This document shows positions 40,170-49,787 of a DNA stretch of 64,000 nt, piece after piece (the first letter of the stretch is position 1; the number at the start of each line of letters is the position of its first letter). Under the pieces are notes generated by a model that worked only from the letters and a program-made list of their open reading frames with translations, ran no database searches and was not told the DNA's origin. The translations under genes and the position numbers were made by a program. This DNA is from Allostella sp. ATCC 35155 (GTDB taxonomy: Bacteria > Pseudomonadota > Alphaproteobacteria > ATCC43930 > Allostellaceae). The stretch covers positions 4,646,001-4,710,000 of the forward strand of contig AP019701.1 of NCBI GenBank assembly GCA_006738865.1, read 5' to 3'.

Positions 40170-41492
40170 ATGCCCGTCACCGTCGATCGCGTCCGATCCG
40201 ACGACAAGCTTCCGGCCCAGACCCAGGTCGTCGTGATCGGTGCCGGCATCATCGGCGTCAGCGCCGCGCTGTCGCTGGCCGAGAAGGGCATCCCCGTCGT
40301 CCTCTGCGAGAAGGGCGAGGTCGCGGCCGAGCAGTCGAGCCGCAACTGGGGCTTCTGCCGCACCGCGCTGCGCGACCCGCGCGAGATCGCGCTCAGCATG
40401 GAAGCGCAGCGCATGTGGGAGGGCATGGACAGGCGCATCGGCGAGCCGACCGGCTTTGCCCGTGCCGGCACGCTCTTCACCTGCGAGACCGAAGCCGATC
40501 TCGCCGCCAAGGAACGCTGGCTGGAGCATGCCCGCCCCTACCAGCTCGATTCGCGGATGCTGAGCGCCGAGGAGACGGCGCGCCTCGTTCCGGGCAGCAC
40601 CAAGAAGTGGCTGGGCGGCCTCTATACCGCGAGCGACGGGCGCGCCGAGCCTTCGATCGCTGCCCCGGCGATGGCGCGCGCCATCCAGCGCGCCGGCGGC
40701 ACGGTCATGACCAACTGCGCCGTGCGCGGCATCGAGACATCGGGCGGCCGCGTCTCGGCCGTCGTCACCGAGAAGGGGCGCATCGCCTGTTCGGGCGTGA
40801 TCCTGGCGGGCGGAGTCTGGTCGCGGCTCTTCTCGGGCAATCTCGGCATCGACATCCCCCAGCTCATGGTGACGGGCTCGGTCCTGCGCACCGCGCCGAT
40901 CGAGGGGGGGCCGGAATGCACCATCGGCACCGCCGACTTCGGCATGCGCAAGCGCGCCGACGGCGGCTACACGATCGCCAAGCGCAACACCAACATCACC
41001 GACATCACGCCCGACAGCTTCCGCCTCTTCTTCGACTTCCTGCCGGTCTGGCGGCAGAACCGCAAGATGGTCAAGCTGCGTCTCGGCAAGCGCTTCCTGG
41101 AGGAGCTGCGGCGGCCCAGGCGCTGGTCGCTGGACAGCGTGACGCCGTTCGAGCAGGTGCGGATCATGGACCCGGAGCCCTCCCACGAGGCGCTGGCCTC
41201 CCTCAAGGCGATCGTCGCCCGCGACCTGCCAGCCTTCCGCGACATGGTGGTGACGCAGACCTGGGGCGGGCTGATCGACAGCACGCCCGACATCGTGCCG
41301 GTGATCTCGACCGTCGACGCGCTGCCGGGCTTCGTCATCGCCACCGGCTTCTCCGGCCACGGCTTCGGCATCGGGCCGGCGGGCGGGCGGCTGGCGGCCG
41401 ACCTCGTCACCGGCGACCGGCCGATCGTCGACCCGCGCGAGTTCCGACTGTCGCGCTATCGCGACGGCAGCAATCCGCGCCCGCACGCGTGA
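40170..41492 (+). CDS. FAD-dependent amino acid/amine oxidoreductase (DAO family)
   Basis: A 440-residue flavoprotein of the D-amino acid oxidase/glycine oxidase fold. The dinucleotide-binding motif is [20 protein letters not shown] near residue 25; a serine/arginine-rich FAD loop ([17 protein letters not shown]) follows; the C-terminal FAD contacts are [17 protein letters not shown] and [22 protein letters not shown] 40170 ([14 protein letters not shown]) is taken as start. It most resembles cytosolic sarcosine/glycine/D-amino acid dehydrogenases; the substrate is not identifiable. It stands alone, facing the TlpA-like gene. Confidence 0.88.
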   Translation: MPVTVDRVRSDDKLPAQTQVVVIGAGIIGVSAALSLAEKGIPVVLCEKGEVAAEQSSRNWGFCRTALRDPREIALSMEAQRMWEGMDRRIGEPTGFARAGTLFTCETEADLAAKERWLEHARPYQLDSRMLSAEETARLVPGSTKKWLGGLYTASDGRAEPSIAAPAMARAIQRAGGTVMTNCAVRGIETSGGRVSAVVTEKGRIACSGVILAGGVWSRLFSGNLGIDIPQLMVTGSVLRTAPIEGGPECTIGTADFGMRKRADGGYTIAKRNTNITDITPDSFRLFFDFLPVWRQNRKMVKLRLGKRFLEELRRPRRWSLDSVTPFEQVRIMDPEPSHEALASLKAIVARDLPAFRDMVVTQTWGGLIDSTPDIVPVISTVDALPGFVIATGFSGHGFGIGPAGGRLAADLVTGDRPIVDPREFRLSRYRDGSNPRPHA

Positions 41493-41505
41493 AGGCGCCG
41501 AACCG

Positions 41506-42057
41506 CTACTTCAGGTAGTGGCGGATCAGGGCGAGCGCAGCGTCGCTGTCCCATTCGGCATCGCCTTCGAGGCGGCCGATCTCGCGCCCGTCCCAGTCGA
41601 CGAGGATGGTCGTCGGCAGGCCGCGGGCCGAGAAGGCGCGCGCGATCGCGCCCTTGGGATCGACCCAGACGCCGAGCCCTTCGACCCCGTGCTTCTTCAG
41701 GAACGGCGCGACCTGGCGGATGCCGCCGCGGTCCGAGGACAGTGCCAGCACCATCGCGTTGGAGCCTTCGAGCCTGCGGCGCAGCCGATCCAGGGCCGGC
41801 ATCTCCTTGACGCAGGGCGCGCACCAGGTGGCCCAGAGATTGACCACCAGCAGCTTGCCGCGGAAGTCGGCCAACGTGACCTCCCGCCCTTCGCCGTCGA
41901 GGAAGGGCAGCGTCGGCGCTGGCCGACGCTCGGCCGCCGGGGTAAATTCCCCGATCGCACCGCGGAAGGGCGGCGCCTCGGCGGTGGCCGGCGCGGAGGC
42001 CGACGCCGCGATGAGCAGCAGCACGGCGGCCGCGAGCCGCCCGAATCCAACGATCAT
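41506..42057 (-). CDS. TlpA-like periplasmic thiol:disulfide oxidoreductase
   Basis: A 183-residue thioredoxin-fold protein from ATG 42057 with an N-terminal signal or anchor ([19 protein letters not shown]). The redox site is [20 protein letters not shown] (WCxxC type), followed by [20 protein letters not shown] with the cis-proline. Typical roles are reduction of apocytochrome or CuA-site cysteines. It is divergent from argH with only 21 bases between the two start codons, so each gene's promoter must lie within the other. Confidence 0.9.
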   Translation of the reverse strand: MIVGFGRLAAAVLLLIAASASAPATAEAPPFRGAIGEFTPAAERRPAPTLPFLDGEGREVTLADFRGKLLVVNLWATWCAPCVKEMPALDRLRRRLEGSNAMVLALSSDRGGIRQVAPFLKKHGVEGLGVWVDPKGAIARAFSARGLPTTILVDWDGREIGRLEGDAEWDSDAALALIRHYLK

Positions 42058-42078
42058 GTCTATGCGGAGCCCGAACCT

Positions 42079-43500
42079 GTGACCGACGCGAACAACAATA
42101 ATGGTGCTGCGGCCGCCGTCGCCAACCCGCTGTGGGGCGGTCGTTTCGCCGCGGGCGCCGCCGCGGTGATGGAGCGCATCAACGCCTCGATCGGGTTCGA
42201 CCGCCGACTCTATGCGCAGGACATCGCCGGCTCCAAGGCCCACGCCCGGATGCTCGCCGCCAAGGGCATCGTCTCGGCCGAGGACGCGGACAGGATCGTC
42301 GCCGGGCTGGACACCATCCTGGGCGAGATCGAGGCCGGCCGCTTCGAGTTCAAGACGGTCCTGGAGGACATCCACATGAACGTGGAGGCCCGCCTGACCG
42401 AGCTCATCGGGCCGGCGGCCGGACGCCTGCACACCGCGCGCTCGCGCAACGACCAGATCGCGCTCGACTTCAAGCTGTGGGTGCGCGACGCGGTCGACGG
42501 TCTCGACGCCCAGATGAAGGATCTGCAGGCCGCCCTCCTCGACCTCGCCGAGCCCCATGCCGGCACCGTCATGCCGGGCTACACCCACCTCCAGGCCGCC
42601 CAGCCGGTGACCTTCGGCCACCATCTGATGGCCTATGTCGAGATGCTGGGCCGCGATCGCGGCCGGCTGGCGGACGCCCGCCGGCGGATGAACGAATCGC
42701 CGCTCGGCGCCGCCGCGCTGGCCGGCACCTCCTTCCCGATCGACCGCCACATGACCGCAGCCGCGCTCGGATTCGACCGGCCGATGGCCAACTCGCTCGA
42801 CGCGGTTTCCGACCGCGACTATGCGCTGGAGTTCCTGGCGGCGGCGGCCATCGCCTCGATCCACCTGTCGCGCTTCGCCGAGGAGATCGTGCTGTGGTGC
42901 GCGGACGGGTTCCGCTTCGTCCGGCTGACCGACGCCTATACGACCGGCAGTTCGATCATGCCGCAGAAGCGCAACCCCGATGCCGCCGAACTGGTCCGCG
43001 CCAAGGCGGGCCGGGTGATCGGCGCCCTCAATGCGCTGCTGATCGTGCTGAAGGGTCTGCCGCTGACCTATGGCAAGGACATGCAGGACGACAAGGAGCC
43101 GACCTTCGAGGCGGCCGACACGCTGTCGCTGGCGCTGGCCGCCATGGCCGGCATGGTCCGCGACATGACCCCCGACGCCGGCCGGATGCGCGCCGCCACC
43201 GACAAGGGCTTCATCACCGCCACCGACCTCGCCGACTGGCTGGTGCGTACGCTGGGCATTCCCTTCCGGGAGGCGCACCATGTCACCGGCCGCTGCGTCC
43301 GCCGCGCCGAGGAGAAGGGCTGTGCCCTCGCCGAGCTGTCGCTGGCCGAACTGCAGGCCGAGCACGCCGGCATCACGGATGCGGTCTACGACGTGCTGAC
43401 GGTCGACCGGTCGGTCGCCAGCCGCACCAGCTTCGGCGGCACCGCGCCGGACGGCGTGCGGGCCCGCATCGCCGAGGCCAGGGAGAAATATCTCGCATGA
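42079..43500 (+). CDS. argH: Argininosuccinate lyase
   Basis: A 473-residue cytosolic enzyme releasing fumarate and arginine in the last step of arginine synthesis. Signature [20 protein letters not shown] is present, as are [38 protein letters not shown] and [20 protein letters not shown]. No in-frame ATG exists near the N-terminus; GTG 42079 with GGAG upstream gives VTDANNNN and the usual length. The stop codon overlaps the next gene's ATG (ATGA). Confidence 0.95.
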   Translation: MTDANNNNGAAAAVANPLWGGRFAAGAAAVMERINASIGFDRRLYAQDIAGSKAHARMLAAKGIVSAEDADRIVAGLDTILGEIEAGRFEFKTVLEDIHMNVEARLTELIGPAAGRLHTARSRNDQIALDFKLWVRDAVDGLDAQMKDLQAALLDLAEPHAGTVMPGYTHLQAAQPVTFGHHLMAYVEMLGRDRGRLADARRRMNESPLGAAALAGTSFPIDRHMTAAALGFDRPMANSLDAVSDRDYALEFLAAAAIASIHLSRFAEEIVLWCADGFRFVRLTDAYTTGSSIMPQKRNPDAAELVRAKAGRVIGALNALLIVLKGLPLTYGKDMQDDKEPTFEAADTLSLALAAMAGMVRDMTPDAGRMRAATDKGFITATDLADWLVRTLGIPFREAHHVTGRCVRRAEEKGCALAELSLAELQAEHAGITDAVYDVLTVDRSVASRTSFGGTAPDGVRARIAEAREKYLA

Positions 43501-43634
43501 CGCTGCGCCCGCTCATCGCCGCCCTCCTGATCCTCGCCGCCGCCGGCAGCCTCGCCGCCTGCGGCAAGAAGGCGCGCCTCGATCCGCCCGACGGCGAGAA
43601 GTCCACCTATCCGAAGGTCTATCCCCGTGAATGA
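43497..43634 (+). CDS. Very small LptM-like lipoprotein
   Basis: A 45-residue lipoprotein, [20 protein letters not shown] followed by [11 protein letters not shown]; the LAAC lipobox sets the lipidated cysteine at residue 22 and the mature peptide is only about two dozen residues. CGxKxxLxxP is the hallmark of LptM (YifL) type lipoproteins, which assist LptD assembly in the outer membrane. It is sandwiched between argH and lysA with 4-base and 8-base overlaps, an arrangement frequent in alphaproteobacteria. Confidence 0.82.
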   Translation: MTLRPLIAALLILAAAGSLAACGKKARLDPPDGEKSTYPKVYPRE

Positions 43635-44937
43635 CATGTCGCCGCCGCCGGCCCCGACCCTCCTCGACGGCTTCGCGTACCGCGACGGCACGATGCATGC
43701 CGAGGACGTGCCGCTGGCGACGATCGCGGACGAGGTCGGCACGCCCTGCTGGGTCTATTCCCACGGCGTGCTGGATGCGCGCTTCCGTGCGTTCGATGCC
43801 GCCTTCGCCGGCATCCCGCATCTCGTCTGCTATGCGCTGAAGGCGAACAGCAACCAGGCCGTCGTGCGCACCTTCGCCGAGCTCGGCGCCGGCGCCGACA
43901 TCGTCTCGGAGGGCGAGCTTTTCCGCGCGCTCGCCGCCGGCGTGCCGCCCGAGCGCATCGTCTTCGCCGGCGTCGGCAAGACCGCGCCCGAGATGGCGGC
44001 CGCCCTCCAAGCCGGCATCCTGCAGTTCAACGTCGAGTCGGAAGGCGAACTCCTGCGGCTGTCGCAGGTGGCGGCCGGCATGGGCCGCACGGCCGCCGTC
44101 GCCCTGCGCGTCAATCCCGACGTCGATGCCGGGACGCACGCCAAGATCACCACCGGAACGCCCGACAACAAGTTCGGCATCGAGATCGGCGACGCACGCG
44201 CCGTCGCCGCGCAGGCCGCCGCCCTGCCCGGTATCCGGCTCGCCGGCCTCGCCATGCACATCGGCAGCCAGCTCACCTCCGTCGAGCCCTACCGCGCCGC
44301 CTTCGGCCGGCTGGCCGACTTCGCCCGCAGCCTGATGAACGAGGACGGCCACCGGCTGGAGCGGCTCGACCTCGGCGGCGGCCTCGGCGTGCACTACCGC
44401 CATGCCCCGCCGGTCGACCTGCCGTCCTATGCCGCCGCCGCGCGCGCGGCGGTCGCGGGCTTTCCCGGCACGATCGTGCTGGAGCCCGGCCGCTGGCTCG
44501 TCGCCGACGCCGGCATTCTCCTTGCACGGGTGCAGTATGTGAAGCGCGGGTCGCTGAAGACCTTCGTCATCCTGGATGCGGCGATGAACGACCTCGTGCG
44601 CCCGGCCATGTACGACGCCTGGCACCCGCTGCGGCCGGTGACCGAGCCCGCCGCCGGTGCCGAGCCCGTCACCGTCGACGTCGTCGGGCCGATCTGCGAG
44701 TCGAGCGACGTGCTCGCCACCGCGCGGGAGATGCCGCCGGTGGCGCCGGGCGAACTGGTGGCGATCGGCGTCGCGGGCGCCTATGGCGCCGCCATGAGTT
44801 CCTTCTACAATAGCCGGCTGCCCGCGCCGGAAGTGATGGTGCGGGGGCAGGGCTTTTCGCTGGTCCGGTCCCGCCCTAGCTATGATGAGATGATTGCGCA
44901 CGAAAGGCTGGCGCCGTGGCAGACCCATCAGCCCTGA
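43627..44937 (+). CDS. lysA: Diaminopimelate decarboxylase
   Basis: A 436-residue PLP enzyme making lysine from meso-diaminopimelate. The Schiff-base lysine is in CYALKANSNQAVVRT, and HIGSQLTSVEP, LEPGRWLVADAGILL and the active-site CESSDVLAT motif are all present. GTG 43627 overlaps the lipoprotein end by 8 bases; a nearby ATG (43636) would give a protein three residues shorter. Translation appears coupled along argH, lptM-like, lysA and the TIGR02302 gene. Confidence 0.96.
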   Translation: MNDMSPPPAPTLLDGFAYRDGTMHAEDVPLATIADEVGTPCWVYSHGVLDARFRAFDAAFAGIPHLVCYALKANSNQAVVRTFAELGAGADIVSEGELFRALAAGVPPERIVFAGVGKTAPEMAAALQAGILQFNVESEGELLRLSQVAAGMGRTAAVALRVNPDVDAGTHAKITTGTPDNKFGIEIGDARAVAAQAAALPGIRLAGLAMHIGSQLTSVEPYRAAFGRLADFARSLMNEDGHRLERLDLGGGLGVHYRHAPPVDLPSYAAAARAAVAGFPGTIVLEPGRWLVADAGILLARVQYVKRGSLKTFVILDAAMNDLVRPAMYDAWHPLRPVTEPAAGAEPVTVDVVGPICESSDVLATAREMPPVAPGELVAIGVAGAYGAAMSSFYNSRLPAPEVMVRGQGFSLVRSRPSYDEMIAHERLAPWQTHQP

Positions 44938-47465
44938 ACAGCGCCTCGCGGCCGGAGCCGGGGGGCCTCCCCCCCGGTGCGCGGCGAAGCGTCCGCCTTG
45001 CCCGCCTCGCGCTGCTGTGGGAGCGGGTGTGGCCGGCCCTGTGGCCGCCGATCGGGATCGGCGGCCTTTTTGTTGCCCTGGCGCTGCTCGACCTGCCGCC
45101 GCTTCTGCCGGGCTGGCTGCATCTCGGTCTGCTGGGACTGTTTCTCGCCGCGTTCGTGCTCCTCTCGGTCCGGGCCGTCCGCGGGCTGGTCATGCCGGCC
45201 GATACGGCCGCCCGTCGCCGGGTCGAGACCGCGAGCGGCCTCGCCCATCGCCCGCTCGGCGCGCTCGAGGACCGGCCGGCCGGTCCGTTGAACGGTCCGG
45301 AGGCCGCGCTGTGGGCGATCCATCAGCAGCGCATGCGGGCGCGGGCCGACCGGCTGGCGGTCGGCGTTCCGGCGGCCGGCTGGGCCCGCCGCGACCCTTA
45401 CGCCCTGCGCGCCGCGCTGGCGCTGCTGCTCGTCGTCGGGGTGGCCGCTGCCCGGCACGACGGCAGCGCACGCCTGTTGCGAGCGGTGACGCCGGCCTTC
45501 GCGGCGCCGACCGCCGCGCCGGCGATCGCGCTCGACGTCTGGATCAATCCCCCGGCCTACACCGGCCAGCCGCCGGTGCTGCTGCGCGCGGACGGCGAGC
45601 GACCGGTGGCGATCCCGACCGGCAGCGCGCTCCTGGCCCAGCTGCATGGCGGCGGCGCCGTGCCGCAGCTCCTGATCGACCAGGCGGCGACGGACTTCAC
45701 GGCCGTCGACGCCGCCAACTTCCGCGCCGGCGCGACCGTGACGGCAGGCCAGCGCCTCGCCGTGATCCAGGGCCGGCGCACGGTCGCCGAATGGCCCATC
45801 CGCGTGGTGCCCGACGAGGCACCGACGATCGGCTTCGTCGTGCCGCCCGGACAGAGCGAGCGCGCAGCCCTGCGGCTGGAATATGCGGCAGCCGACGATT
45901 ACGGAATCGAGACCGTGACCGCGCGCATCCGGCGCGCCGACGAACGGAAGGACGCCTCCGGGGCGGCGGAGATCGCGCTGGAGTTGCCGCTGCCCGGGTT
46001 GAAGCCGACCGAGGCCCGATCCGCCAGCTTCCACGACTTGACCCCGCATGTCTGGGCCGGCCTGCCCGTCACGATCACGCTGGAGACCGTCGACGCCATC
46101 GGCCAGACGGGCACCAGCGAACCGGCCGCCATGACGCTGCCGGAGCGCAACTTCACCCATCCCGTCGCCCGCGCGCTCGTCGAGCAGCGCCGGGAACTGA
46201 GCCTCGATCCGGCAAACCGGGAAGTGGTCGCCGAGGTGCTGGGCCAGCTCAGCCTGCGGCCGGCCCGCTTCGACGATGATTTCATGGTGTTCCTCGCGCT
46301 GCGGACGGCGCGTGCGCGGCTGGCCTTCGATACCGAGGGAACGGCGATCGAGCCCGTGCAGCAGCTGCTGTGGGATACCGCCTTGCGCATCGAGGACGGC
46401 CGCGGCTCGTCGACCGAGCGCGACCTGCGCCAGGCGCAGCGCGCGCTGATGGACGCGCTGGACCGCAACGCCTCCGACGCGGAGATCGAGAAGCTGATGC
46501 GCGATCTCCAGCAGGCGATCGATCGCCACATGCAGGCGATGGCCGAGGAGATGATGCGCAACCCCGAGCGGTTCCAGTCGCAGGAGCTGCCGCCCGACGC
46601 CCAGGTGGTGCGGCGGGAGGACATCCAGCGCATGCTCGACCAGGCCCGCGACCTCGCCCGGACGGGCGCACGGGAGGCCGCGCGGGACATGCTGCAGCGT
46701 CTCCAGGAGATGATGGAGAACATGCGGATGGCGCGGCCCATGCCGGGCCAGCAGCAGCAGGGCCAGCAGGGGCAGGCGCAGCAGATGATGCGCGACCTGC
46801 AGCGCATGATGCAGCGTCAGCAGCAGTTGCTCGACCGCAGCCACCGCGCGCAGCAGCAGGGCCAGCGTGGCCAGCAGGGACAACGCGGCCAGCAGGGCCA
46901 ACAGGGACAGCAGGGCCAACAGGGACAGCAGGGACAGCAGGGCCAACAGGGACAGCAGGGACAGCAAGGCCAGCAGGGCATGGGCTCCGGCGACCAGGAA
47001 CAGCTGCGCCGGATGCTGGGCGAATTCATGCGCCGCATGGGCGAGGCCGGGGGCGAGATCCCGGGCGGGCTCGGACGTGCCGAACGGGCGATGCGCGACG
47101 CCGCCCGCCAACTCGGCCAAGGCGATCCCGGCGGCGCCATCGGGCCGCAGTCGGAGGCGCTCGACCAGCTGCAGCAGGCCATGCAGGGCATGGCCGAGCA
47201 GATGATGGGCGGCAACCAGTTCGGCGAAGGCAATCCGTCGGGCGTCCCCAACCAGGGCCAGCGCAATGCCGAGCGCAACCGCGACCCGCTCGGCCGGCCC
47301 ATGCCGACCACGGGCACCTACGAAGGCAGCGACGTCAAGGTACCGGGCGAGGGGGAACTGTCGCGCAGCCGGGCCATCCTCGACGAGTTGCGGCGCCGCG
47401 CCGGCGAGCGGTTCCGGCCCTCGATGGAGCGTGACTACATCGACCGGCTGCTGCGCCGCTTCTGA
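44916..47465 (+). CDS. TIGR02302/DUF4175 membrane protein with Gly-Gln-Gln repeats
   Basis: An 849-residue protein of the alphaproteobacterial TIGR02302 family. GTG 44916 overlaps the lysA end by 22 bases. Three hydrophobic segments lie near residues 45-65 (GIGGLFVALALLDLPPLLPG), 70-90 and 165-180; a large periplasmic part follows. The second half is helical and rich in Met and Gln (QQAIDRHMQAMAEEMMRNPE, GEFMRRMGEAGGEIPGG), containing thirteen collagen-like Gly-Gln-X triplets. The C-terminus (RSRAILDELRRRAGERFRPS, ERDYIDRLLRRF) is the best-conserved element of the family. Function is unknown; position next to lysA suggests an envelope-related role. Confidence 0.88.
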   Translation: MADPSALNSASRPEPGGLPPGARRSVRLARLALLWERVWPALWPPIGIGGLFVALALLDLPPLLPGWLHLGLLGLFLAAFVLLSVRAVRGLVMPADTAARRRVETASGLAHRPLGALEDRPAGPLNGPEAALWAIHQQRMRARADRLAVGVPAAGWARRDPYALRAALALLLVVGVAAARHDGSARLLRAVTPAFAAPTAAPAIALDVWINPPAYTGQPPVLLRADGERPVAIPTGSALLAQLHGGGAVPQLLIDQAATDFTAVDAANFRAGATVTAGQRLAVIQGRRTVAEWPIRVVPDEAPTIGFVVPPGQSERAALRLEYAAADDYGIETVTARIRRADERKDASGAAEIALELPLPGLKPTEARSASFHDLTPHVWAGLPVTITLETVDAIGQTGTSEPAAMTLPERNFTHPVARALVEQRRELSLDPANREVVAEVLGQLSLRPARFDDDFMVFLALRTARARLAFDTEGTAIEPVQQLLWDTALRIEDGRGSSTERDLRQAQRALMDALDRNASDAEIEKLMRDLQQAIDRHMQAMAEEMMRNPERFQSQELPPDAQVVRREDIQRMLDQARDLARTGAREAARDMLQRLQEMMENMRMARPMPGQQQQGQQGQAQQMMRDLQRMMQRQQQLLDRSHRAQQQGQRGQQGQRGQQGQQGQQGQQGQQGQQGQQGQQGQQGQQGMGSGDQEQLRRMLGEFMRRMGEAGGEIPGGLGRAERAMRDAARQLGQGDPGGAIGPQSEALDQLQQAMQGMAEQMMGGNQFGEGNPSGVPNQGQRNAERNRDPLGRPMPTTGTYEGSDVKVPGEGELSRSRAILDELRRRAGERFRPSMERDYIDRLLRRF
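46860..46976 (+). repeat. In-gene 9-bp minisatellite encoding thirteen GQX triplets
   Basis: Thirteen consecutive 9-base units of the type GGCCAACAG/GGACAGCAG encode Gly-Gln-Gln or Gly-Gln-Arg. Synonymous changes are few, so copy number may change by slippage without shifting the frame. Confidence 0.92.
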
Positions 47466-47511
47466 GCGGCGCGTTGGAGGCGTGCCGGCCGATGGCCGTT
47501 GCCGGCGCCGT

Positions 47512-47633
47512 TGCGTCCTTCGACCGCTCGCTGGCGCTCGCGCTCAGGACGAGAGCTTTCCATCACGTTCCAAGAACAGTCCTCGTCCTGAGCGCGGAGT
47601 GGAGCGCAGCGAAACGAGCAGTCGAAGGACGCA
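47512..47633. repeat. 122-bp intergenic palindromic element
   Basis: TGCGTCCTTCGAC (47512-47524) is matched by GTCGAAGGACGCA (47621-47633), and GCGCTCAGGACGA (47540-47552) by TCGTCCTGAGCGC (47583-47595). The whole element can fold into one long hairpin. Its arms (TTCGAC..CTCAGGACGA) resemble intergenic repeat families widespread in proteobacterial genomes. It occupies the gap between the convergent TIGR02302 and zinc-ribbon genes and may also stop both transcripts. Confidence 0.75.
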
Positions 47634-47680
47634 CGACCGACTGCCACAGCCCGCAACCCGGGACGCGCTCCGAACGGTCG

Positions 47681-48331
47681 TCAGTTGCCGGTCGTGAAGG
47701 TGATGGACAGCCCGGCCGCCCGTCGGTCGGGATCGCGCACCGCGGTCGAGAAGGTCGTGCTTTCCCCCGGCAGCAGCCGCGTGACGGCCGCCCCGAACGT
47801 CCAGGACGAGAGGGCGCGTTCGCCCGCGTCCTTGAGCACCGCGCGCAGGCGCGGGATCGTCCGCTCCTCCGCCGAGCCGTTGTGGATCTCGCCGCGCACG
47901 GCCAGCTCCTGCTCGCCGCCGACGATCCGCCGGTCGGTGACGATGCCGCGAATCTCCAGGCCGGCGCCCAGCGGCTCGACGCGCACGCCGACCATGGCAT
48001 AGAGCTTGGCCGCCGGCGGCCAGGCATCGACGATGCGGTTGCGCGCGAAATGCGCCACCACCACGAGGGCGACGAAGAGCGCGAGCAGGATCGTCCAGGG
48101 CAGGTAGTTCGGTGCCGACGGCGATGGCGGCGGCGCCGGCTCGTCGAGCCGCTGGGCCGGCTGCTCGGGATCGGGCGGAGCCAGCAGATCGATGCGGCGC
48201 GGCGAATCGGCCGGCGGCATCTGGTGCCAGGAATGGCCGCAGTTCGCGCAGCGCACGACCCGCCCTTCGCTGCCGAGGGTCACCGGATCGATCAGGTAGC
48301 GGGTGTCGCAGGCCGAACAGGTAAGAATCAT
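47681..48331 (-). CDS. Zinc-ribbon membrane protein with DUF3426-like domain
   Basis: A 216-residue protein from ATG 48331. The N-terminus is an MJ0042-type zinc finger: MILTCSACDTRYLIDPVTLG, then VVRCANCGHSWHQMP with two CxxC knuckles. A proline-rich linker leads to one membrane helix (YLPWTILLALFVALVVVAHF), and the periplasmic C-terminus (VRVEPLGAGLEIRGIVTDRR, LAVRGEIHNGSAEERTIPRL) is a DUF3426 beta-rich domain. Such proteins often lie near ftsEX in alphaproteobacteria; role unknown. Start chosen because it places the zinc finger at residue 1. Confidence 0.87.
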   Translation of the reverse strand: MILTCSACDTRYLIDPVTLGSEGRVVRCANCGHSWHQMPPADSPRRIDLLAPPDPEQPAQRLDEPAPPPSPSAPNYLPWTILLALFVALVVVAHFARNRIVDAWPPAAKLYAMVGVRVEPLGAGLEIRGIVTDRRIVGGEQELAVRGEIHNGSAEERTIPRLRAVLKDAGERALSSWTFGAAVTRLLPGESTTFSTAVRDPDRRAAGLSITFTTGN

Positions 48332-48468
48332 CGAGGCGGCAGCGGGCCTCCGGTCATGAGCGGAACCTACCCGCCGCGACGGGGGTGCGCAAGCGATGCG
48401 CTGCATTGCGGCATGGTGTCCGCGCGCGGCGGCTTGGCAAGCCGTTCCGCCGCTCTCATCATGCCGGC

Positions 48469-49026
48469 ATGGGTCGACCTCGATCGCTCCGGATGCTGCT
48501 GCCGCTGCTGATCGTGCTGGCGGGTATGCCCGCCGCCGCCGACCAGACCGACCCTGCGCTCGATCGGCTGTTCGCACGACTGCCGCCGGCAGGGGCGGCG
48601 GCAGCCGGCGCCATCGAACGCGAAATCTGGCGCCGCTGGTCGGTGACCGCAGTCGAGGAGGCGATCATTCCCTTCCGCCGCGGCATGGCCGCCATCGGCC
48701 GCGGCCAATGGCCGGAAGCACTGCGGCATTTCGCCGACGTGACCGCGAAGGCGCCCGACTTCGCCGAGGGCTGGAACAAGCGGGCGACGGTGCTCTTCCA
48801 TCTCGGCCGTCACGCCGAGGCCGCCCAGGCGGTCGAGCGGGTTCTGGCGCTGGAGCCGCGGCATTTCGGCGCGTGGGCCGGCCTCGGCCTCGTCCGCGAC
48901 GCCCAGGGCCGCCCTGGCGAGGCGCTGGCGGCCCTCGAACGAGCGCTGGCGATCCATCCGCACATGCCGGGCGTTGCCGAGGCGGTCCGCAATCTGCGGC
49001 GCAGGGTCGGCGGCCGGGCGATCTGA
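48469..49026 (+). CDS. Exported TPR protein
   Basis: A 185-residue protein from ATG 48469 (an alternative ATG is eight codons later), with signal peptide MLLPLLIVLAGMPAAADQ. Three tetratricopeptide repeats are visible: PFRRGMAAIGRGQWPEALRH, AEGWNKRATVLFHLGRHAEA, FGAWAGLGLVRDAQGRPGEA. TPR scaffolds mediate protein-protein contacts in the periplasm. It is divergent from the zinc-ribbon gene and lies 89 bases before ftsE, so could be part of the same transcription unit. Confidence 0.85.
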   Translation: MGRPRSLRMLLPLLIVLAGMPAAADQTDPALDRLFARLPPAGAAAAGAIEREIWRRWSVTAVEEAIIPFRRGMAAIGRGQWPEALRHFADVTAKAPDFAEGWNKRATVLFHLGRHAEAAQAVERVLALEPRHFGAWAGLGLVRDAQGRPGEALAALERALAIHPHMPGVAEAVRNLRRRVGGRAI

Positions 49027-49115
49027 GGCGCCTCGACGGGTGGACGCGCCGCGGGGGGCCATGCCAAGGTGCGGCCCCTTCGACACCCTGGACGGGCAAG
49101 GCGGACGGCGGCGAC

Positions 49116-49787
49116 GTGATCCGGTTCGAGAACGTGGGAATGCGCTACGGCACCGGCCCGGAGATCCTGCGGGATCTCACCTTCACGGTCGAGCCCGGGG
49201 CCTTTTGCTTCCTGACCGGCGCGAGCGGCGCCGGCAAGTCCTCGCTGCTGCGCCTGATGTACCTTGCGCACGCGCCGTCACGCGGCCTCATCAGTCTGTT
49301 CGGTCGCGACATCGCGACGACCCCGCGCGAGGAGCTGCCGCCGCTGCGGCGGCAGATCGGCGTCGTCTTCCAGGATTTCCGGCTGATCCCCAACCTGACC
49401 GCGCTGGAGAACGCAGCCCTGCCGCTGCGCATTGCCGGCAAGACCGAAGCCGACACGCGGCGGCATGCCGAGGAGCTGCTGCGCTGGGTCGGGCTCGGCC
49501 CCTTCATCGAACATTATCCCCCTGCCCTGTCCGGCGGGCAGCAGCAACGGGTCGCGGTCGCCCGCGCGGTCATCGCCCAGCCCAAGCTGCTGCTCGCCGA
49601 CGAGCCCACCGGCAACCTCGACGAGGAGATCGGCGGACGGCTGATGCATCTCTTCGTCGAGATGAACAAGCTGGGCACCAGCATCGTCATCGCCACCCAC
49701 AATATGGGGCTGGTGCGGCGCCATGGCGGCCGCACCCTGCACCTCGTCGACGGCGAGCTCGCCCCCGGCGGCGGGGACGCGCCTTGA
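49116..49787 (+). CDS. ftsE: Cell division ATP-binding protein FtsE
   Basis: A 223-residue ATPase that, with FtsX, transmits cytosolic signals at the divisome to activate peptidoglycan hydrolases. GTG 49116 starts VIRFENVGMRYGTGPEILRD. Walker A GASGAGKSSLLRLM, Q-loop GVVFQDFRLIPNLTALEN, signature PALSGGQQQRVAVARA and Walker B LLLADEPTGNLD all fit FtsE. Its stop overlaps the TTG start of ftsX. Confidence 0.95.
   Translation: MIRFENVGMRYGTGPEILRDLTFTVEPGAFCFLTGASGAGKSSLLRLMYLAHAPSRGLISLFGRDIATTPREELPPLRRQIGVVFQDFRLIPNLTALENAALPLRIAGKTEADTRRHAEELLRWVGLGPFIEHYPPALSGGQQQRVAVARAVIAQPKLLLADEPTGNLDEEIGGRLMHLFVEMNKLGTSIVIATHNMGLVRRHGGRTLHLVDGELAPGGGDAP

Noticed and set aside
44928-47120. 730-codon minus-strand frame antisense to the TIGR02302 gene
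   Set aside because: Leucine-rich only because it reads Gln/Met-rich repeats backwards; no start context or family match.
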